Positions 17,303 to 20,025 of a stretch of 20,025 bases of DNA are shown piece by piece. The notes beneath the pieces were generated by a model, which was not told the DNA's origin, searched no databases, and saw only the letters and a program-made list of their open reading frames with translations. Position numbers and translations under genes: made by a program. The first letter of the stretch is position 1, and every line of letters begins with the position of its first letter. The stretch spans positions 1-20,025 of the forward strand of contig JAFHCF010000067.1 in NCBI GenBank assembly GCA_048497495.1, in the 5' to 3' direction. This DNA is from JAFHCF01 sp048497495 (GTDB lineage Bacteria; Pseudomonadota; Alphaproteobacteria; Rhizobiales; Ancalomicrobiaceae).

Positions 17303-17320
17303 CGGGGCATGAGCGCCCCG
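17303..17320 (-). terminator. Possible terminator of the acetyltransferase gene
   Basis: CGGGGC (17303-17308) and GCCCCG (17315-17320) form a 6-bp stem with a six-base loop. On the minus strand the stem is followed by GTTTGC, a short T run. It lies 33 bp past the acetyltransferase stop and just before the yajC promoter. Confidence 0.4.
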
Positions 17321-17352
17321 TCGCGGCGGCGCGTCCGCGCGCCGAGGACGGC

Positions 17353-17784
17353 TCAGGCCTCGAGATCCCGCACCATGCAGATCGCCGACGCGGGGCAGAG
17401 CGCCGCGAATTGGCGCGATGCGGTGATCTCCTCCGGCGCCTCCTCGCGCGGCGCGCGGCGCCAGCGCAGGCGGTCGAAGACCGGCCCGGCGGTCTCGGTG
17501 AGGAGCCATAGGCGCTCGGCGCCGTCACTCCTGGCGAGATGTTCCAGGGCGGCGACGATGCGGACCGCCAGACCCTTGCCGCGTTCGCCGTGGGCGACGA
17601 CCACCGAGCGCAACAGACGGTCGGCGCCCGCCCCCTCGAGACCGGCATGGGCGACGACGCGGCCGTCGTCGCCTTCCCAGGTGAAGAATCGCTGACGTCC
17701 CCGGCCGAGGTCGGCGATCGGCAGCCCCTCCTCGGAAAGCGCCTTTCTCAGCGCCGGATCGGTCGCCGGGATCTCTCGCAGCAT
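17353..17784 (-). CDS. GNAT family N-acetyltransferase, ArsN2-like
   Basis: GNAT enzymes transfer an acetyl group from acetyl-CoA to an amine. This 143-residue protein has the central strand LLRSVVVAHGERGKGLAVRIVAALEHLA (57-84), with RGKG at 68-71 as the pyrophosphate-binding loop. It then shows RLWLLTETAGPVFDRLRWRR (91-110), where FxRLGF-type residues usually lie. The C-terminal ASRQFAALCPASAICM (122-137) is the segment I associate with the ArsN2 subgroup, found near arsenic-resistance genes and related to arsinothricin or phosphinothricin acetyltransferases. No ars genes are present here, so the substrate is unknown. The ATG at 17784-17782 starts the protein close to the family norm. The gene diverges from the DUF815 ATPase with 79 bp between start codons. 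The family is secure; the subgroup is from motif memory. Confidence 0.85.
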   Translation of the reverse strand: MLREIPATDPALRKALSEEGLPIADLGRGRQRFFTWEGDDGRVVAHAGLEGAGADRLLRSVVVAHGERGKGLAVRIVAALEHLARSDGAERLWLLTETAGPVFDRLRWRRAPREEAPEEITASRQFAALCPASAICMVRDLEA

Positions 17785-17863
17785 GATTCGCTCCGCTCGC
17801 GTTCTCGATGGAACCCGGACATGCTACATCGCCGGATCCGGACCGAACAGCGGAGCTCCCGAC

Positions 17864-18754
17864 GTGGCAGACCCCACAATTTCGCCTTCCGACATCGCCC
17901 TTCTCGTCGATCGACTCGACAAACTGGTGACGCTCGTCGCCCGCGCCGTGCCGCCGGTGGCCGTGGCGCCCGATTTCGCGACCGCCGACGCCTTCGTCTG
18001 GATGGCGAAGGAGGCGCGGCTGGCGCCGGTGGCGCGGGTCAATCGGGTCGAGATGACGCTGCTCCAGGGCATCGACCGGGCGCGCGATCAACTGGTCGGC
18101 AACACCGAACGCTTCGCCCGCGGCCTGCCCGCCAACAACGCCCTGCTGTGGGGGGCGCGCGGCATGGGCAAGTCGTCGCTGGTCAAGGCGGCGCACGCCA
18201 CGGTCAACCGCGTCCTCGCGACGGAAGGGCGGCCGGCCCTGAAGCTGGTGGAGATCCATCGCGAGGACATCGAGAGCCTGCCGACCCTCCTGGCCCTCGT
18301 CGGGCCCGACCGGCACCGTTTCATCGTCTTCTGCGACGACCTGTCCTTCGACGGCGACGACACGTCCTACAAGTCGCTGAAGGCGGTGCTCGAGGGTGGC
18401 ATCGAGGGCCGGCCGGACAATGTCGTCTTCTACGCCACCTCCAACCGCCGTCACCTGCTGCCGCGCGACATGATCGACAACGAACGCTCGACGGCGATCA
18501 ACCCGAACGAGGCGACCGAAGAGAAGGTGTCGCTCTCCGACCGCTTCGGCCTGTGGCTCGGCTTCCACAAGTGTTCCCAGGACGAGTACCTCGCCATGGT
18601 GCGCGGCTACGCCGGCCATTTCGATCTCGTGATCGACGACGCCCTCCTGGTGCGCGACAGTCTCGAATGGGCGACGACGCGCGGCGCGCGATCCGGACGC
18701 ACCGCCTGGCAATATGTCCAGGATCTCGCCGGGCGACTGGGAAAGACACTCTGA
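17864..18754 (+). CDS. DUF815 family AAA+ ATPase
   Basis: The predicted 296 residues match the DUF815 (COG2607-type) ATPases, which are of unknown function. Walker A is GARGMGKSS (97-105), Walker B is FIVFCDDLSFD (153-163), and sensor 1 is YATSNRRHLL (190-199). The family-typical SDRFGLWLGF (225-234) carries a likely arginine finger, Arg227. Residues 1-90 form a helical N-terminal region. I chose the GTG at 17864 because GGAG lies eight bases upstream and residues then match the family start. An in-frame ATG at 17783 would add 27 residues of atypical composition and overlap the divergent acetyltransferase start codon. A strong ribosome-binding site for the next gene overlaps this stop codon, so the two are surely co-transcribed. 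In my recollection the family sits near yajC-secDF in many alphaproteobacteria. Confidence 0.9.
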   Translation: MADPTISPSDIALLVDRLDKLVTLVARAVPPVAVAPDFATADAFVWMAKEARLAPVARVNRVEMTLLQGIDRARDQLVGNTERFARGLPANNALLWGARGMGKSSLVKAAHATVNRVLATEGRPALKLVEIHREDIESLPTLLALVGPDRHRFIVFCDDLSFDGDDTSYKSLKAVLEGGIEGRPDNVVFYATSNRRHLLPRDMIDNERSTAINPNEATEEKVSLSDRFGLWLGFHKCSQDEYLAMVRGYAGHFDLVIDDALLVRDSLEWATTRGARSGRTAWQYVQDLAGRLGKTL

Positions 18755-18767
18755 GGAGGGACCGCCG

Positions 18768-19301
18768 ATGTGGATCGATCAGTTTCGACTTCTCGCACGC
18801 TACAACACCTGGATGAACAGCAGGCTCTATGACGCCGCCGCGACGCTCCCGGCAGAGGCGGTCACGGAAAACCGTGGCGCCTTCTTCGGGTCGATCCTGG
18901 GGACGCTCGAGCATCTCGTCGTCGCCGATACCCTGTGGCTGAAGCGCTTCGCCGCCCATCCGGCCGCCACCGAGGCGCTGGTCGCGGTCGCGGCCCTACC
19001 GACGCCCACTGGCCTCGACCAGATCCAGTTCGGCGCGCTGGCGCCGCTGAAGGCCCGCCGCGATCTGCTGGATGGAGCGATCGAGGCCTTCGTCTCAGGG
19101 CTCACGCAGAGCGATCTCGACGCGCCCCTCGCCTATCGCAACATCAAGAGCCACCCCTTCACCAAGACCTTCGGGCTGCTGCTCACCCATTTCTTCAACC
19201 ACCAGACCCACCATCGCGGTCAGGCGACGACGCTGATGACCCAGGCCGGTGTCGAGGTTGGGGTGACCGATCTCCTGATGCTGATCCGGGAACTCGATTG
19301 A
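18768..19301 (+). CDS. DinB family protein (putative metal-dependent)
   Basis: This 177-residue four-helix-bundle protein belongs to the DinB (YfiT-like) superfamily, named for a damage-inducible Bacillus gene and unrelated to DNA polymerase IV. Superfamily members use a three-histidine metal site, often in thiol transferases acting with bacillithiol, mycothiol or glutathione. The expected ligands are visible: His49 in GTLEHLVVADTLWLKRF (45-61), and His145 and His149 in THFFNHQTHHRGQATTL (140-156). N-terminal ARYNTWMNSRLYDAAATLP is typical. The ATG at 18768 has an excellent GAGGAGGG seven bases upstream and lies 13 bp after the DUF815 stop, so the pair forms an operon. No SOS box precedes it, so damage induction is not supported here. 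Substrate is unknown. Confidence 0.92.
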   Translation: MWIDQFRLLARYNTWMNSRLYDAAATLPAEAVTENRGAFFGSILGTLEHLVVADTLWLKRFAAHPAATEALVAVAALPTPTGLDQIQFGALAPLKARRDLLDGAIEAFVSGLTQSDLDAPLAYRNIKSHPFTKTFGLLLTHFFNHQTHHRGQATTLMTQAGVEVGVTDLLMLIRELD

Positions 19302-19318
19302 GGCGACCGTCAGCGAAA

Positions 19319-19350
19319 GAGAAGAGATGCCGCGAACCGCACCTCTTCTC
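19319..19350 (-). terminator. Stem-loop between converging DinB and Tat-protein genes
   Basis: GAGAAGAG (19319-19326) pairs with CTCTTCTC (19343-19350). After an A/C mismatch the stem continues TGC/GCA around an eight-base loop. On the minus strand TTTCG follows the stem, 15 bp past the stop of the leftward gene; on the plus strand no T run follows. It can serve the minus-strand gene and perhaps both. Confidence 0.5.
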
Positions 19351-19364
19351 CTCCGATCGCGATT

Positions 19365-19751
19365 TCAGCGAGGCCCGGCCGCGTTGTTGGCGCCCCAAAC
19401 CGCCCAGAGGGCATCCTGAAATTCGGACGAGTTCTTGTATTGATCCCACATGCCGAGAAGCGACAGATAGTATTTCCTTTCCGTATCGCTCAAAGGACGC
19501 TTCTTGCCACGTTTGATGTCGTCCTCGAGCTTTTTCATCAAGTCCCGAAGCTTCTTCAGCTTGGCCCGTGCCTCTGGCGTGAGCGGGTTCGTATTCGAGC
19601 GGGGGTCCCCGCCCTCGGAACCGCCGCCGCCGCCGCAGTCGGCGCGAGACGCGCCGACACCGGCGAACAGCAGGAGTGCTCCGGCCAAGCCGGCCGGTGC
19701 GCCGATCAGAAAGTGACGACGGAGGATATTCGTGCCGTTTGCATTGATCAT
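19365..19751 (-). CDS. Small secreted protein of unknown function with Tat-type signal
   Basis: I do not recognise this 128-residue protein. Its N terminus looks like a twin-arginine signal: LRRHFLIG (10-17), a hydrophobic stretch PAGLAGALLLFAGVG, then ASRA with cleavage expected after Ala37. The predicted mature protein opens with Asp-Cys39 followed by a Gly-rich segment (CGGGGGSEGGD, 39-49). It continues with a highly charged helical part (about 58-90, Lys/Asp/Glu-rich, coiled-coil-like) and ends with an aromatic segment containing LGMWDQYKNSSE and ALWAVWGANNAAG. The ATG at 19751-19749 has GGGAGG five bases upstream, better than the longer frame reaching 19838. A strong extended -10 promoter lies about 55 bp upstream. 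Its use of A/T-rich codons is higher than that of its neighbours, which may mean a more recently acquired or fast-evolving gene. It might alternatively be Sec-exported. Confidence 0.7.
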   Translation of the reverse strand: MINANGTNILRRHFLIGAPAGLAGALLLFAGVGASRADCGGGGGSEGGDPRSNTNPLTPEARAKLKKLRDLMKKLEDDIKRGKKRPLSDTERKYYLSLLGMWDQYKNSSEFQDALWAVWGANNAAGPR

Positions 19752-20025
19752 GGTCGCCTCCCATCGAAATATTAGAAGGATCCGAACCTCCGATCTGCAA
19801 TACACATTATACCACCGAAAAAGTTTCTCAGCGCTCATTTCTCGTGCGACACACCGTCGCTGAAATCACTTTCTCTTCAATACTTGAGACCGACACCTTT
19901 TCAGGACTTCGCTTTCAACTACCGCGAGACCAGCGTAGTGGGAATTACTGCATCGACGGGCGGCGCGTCGCTGGGACGTCCGGCATTCCGAACCCCCTCC
20001 CCCCGAAACGAAGACGACCTCGGAT
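19752..20025. other. Upstream region of the Tat-type gene to the window edge
   Basis: The first half (to about 19950) is clearly richer in A+T than the rest of the window and contains the promoter at 19806-19814. I see no gene on either strand. The last 70 bases return to high G+C, suggesting the next gene or its leader is near the edge. Confidence 0.5.
19806..19814 (-). promoter_or_regulatory. Extended -10 promoter of the small Tat-type gene
   Basis: On the minus strand TGGTATAAT is a perfect TATAAT with the TG-N extension. No strong -35 is visible at 16-18 bp, which such promoters can lack. The expected start near 19799 gives a leader of about 48 bases before the ATG. It is the best -10 match I found in the window. 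Confidence 0.55.

Noticed and set aside
17783..18754. ATG at 17783 as the start of the DUF815 ATPase
   Set aside because: It overlaps the start codon of the divergent acetyltransferase gene and adds 27 residues of atypical sequence; the GTG at 17864 has GGAG at good spacing.
18768..19301. DinB as DNA polymerase IV
   Set aside because: The 177-residue helical protein with HFFNHQTHHRGQ belongs to the metal-dependent DinB/YfiT superfamily and lacks any Y-family polymerase motif.

Overview
The window looks like chromosomal core genome from an alphaproteobacterium, most likely of the order Hyphomicrobiales (Rhizobiales). Three things point there: high G+C (roughly two thirds by eye), the gene order ppi-coaD-gyrA-marC-ssb-uvrA, and a yajC-secD-secF run followed by Mth938-like and NDUFAF6-like genes. 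An SOS box of the alphaproteobacterial form GTTC-N7-GTTC upstream of uvrA supports this. I see no insertion sequence, integrase, CRISPR array, tRNA or rRNA gene. The assignment comes from recognising families by eye, not from a search.

Layout, left to right. 49-4665 is a minus-strand block: a periplasmic cyclophilin-type peptidyl-prolyl isomerase, coaD (coenzyme A synthesis), a 778-bp gene-free gap rich in inverted repeats with an outward-facing intrinsic terminator, and gyrA. marC follows on plus (4953-5576). ssb (minus) and uvrA (plus) are divergent across a 407-bp control region with a LexA-type SOS box and a perfect DnaA box. A structured 523-bp gap comes next. A minus-strand lipoprotein of unknown function faces trmFO (plus) across another dyad-rich gap.

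12677-17161 is a minus-strand export and assembly cluster read in the order yajC, secD, secF, Mth938-like, squalene/phytoene-synthase-like. The last two resemble the mitochondrial complex I assembly factors NDUFAF3 and NDUFAF6, so the cluster joins membrane insertion with probable respiratory-complex assembly. Next come an orphan ArsN2-like acetyltransferase (minus), a divergent DUF815 AAA+ ATPase with a DinB-family metal protein 13 bp behind it (plus), and a small Tat-type secreted protein (minus) with a consensus-like extended -10 promoter.

No wholly new multi-gene system is evident. The best leads are the possible Cys-His-Asp site in the unknown lipoprotein, the NDUFAF3/NDUFAF6-like pair linked to SecDF-YajC, the coaD-gyrA gap as a possible structured RNA locus, and a glutamine at the quinolone-determining position of GyrA.
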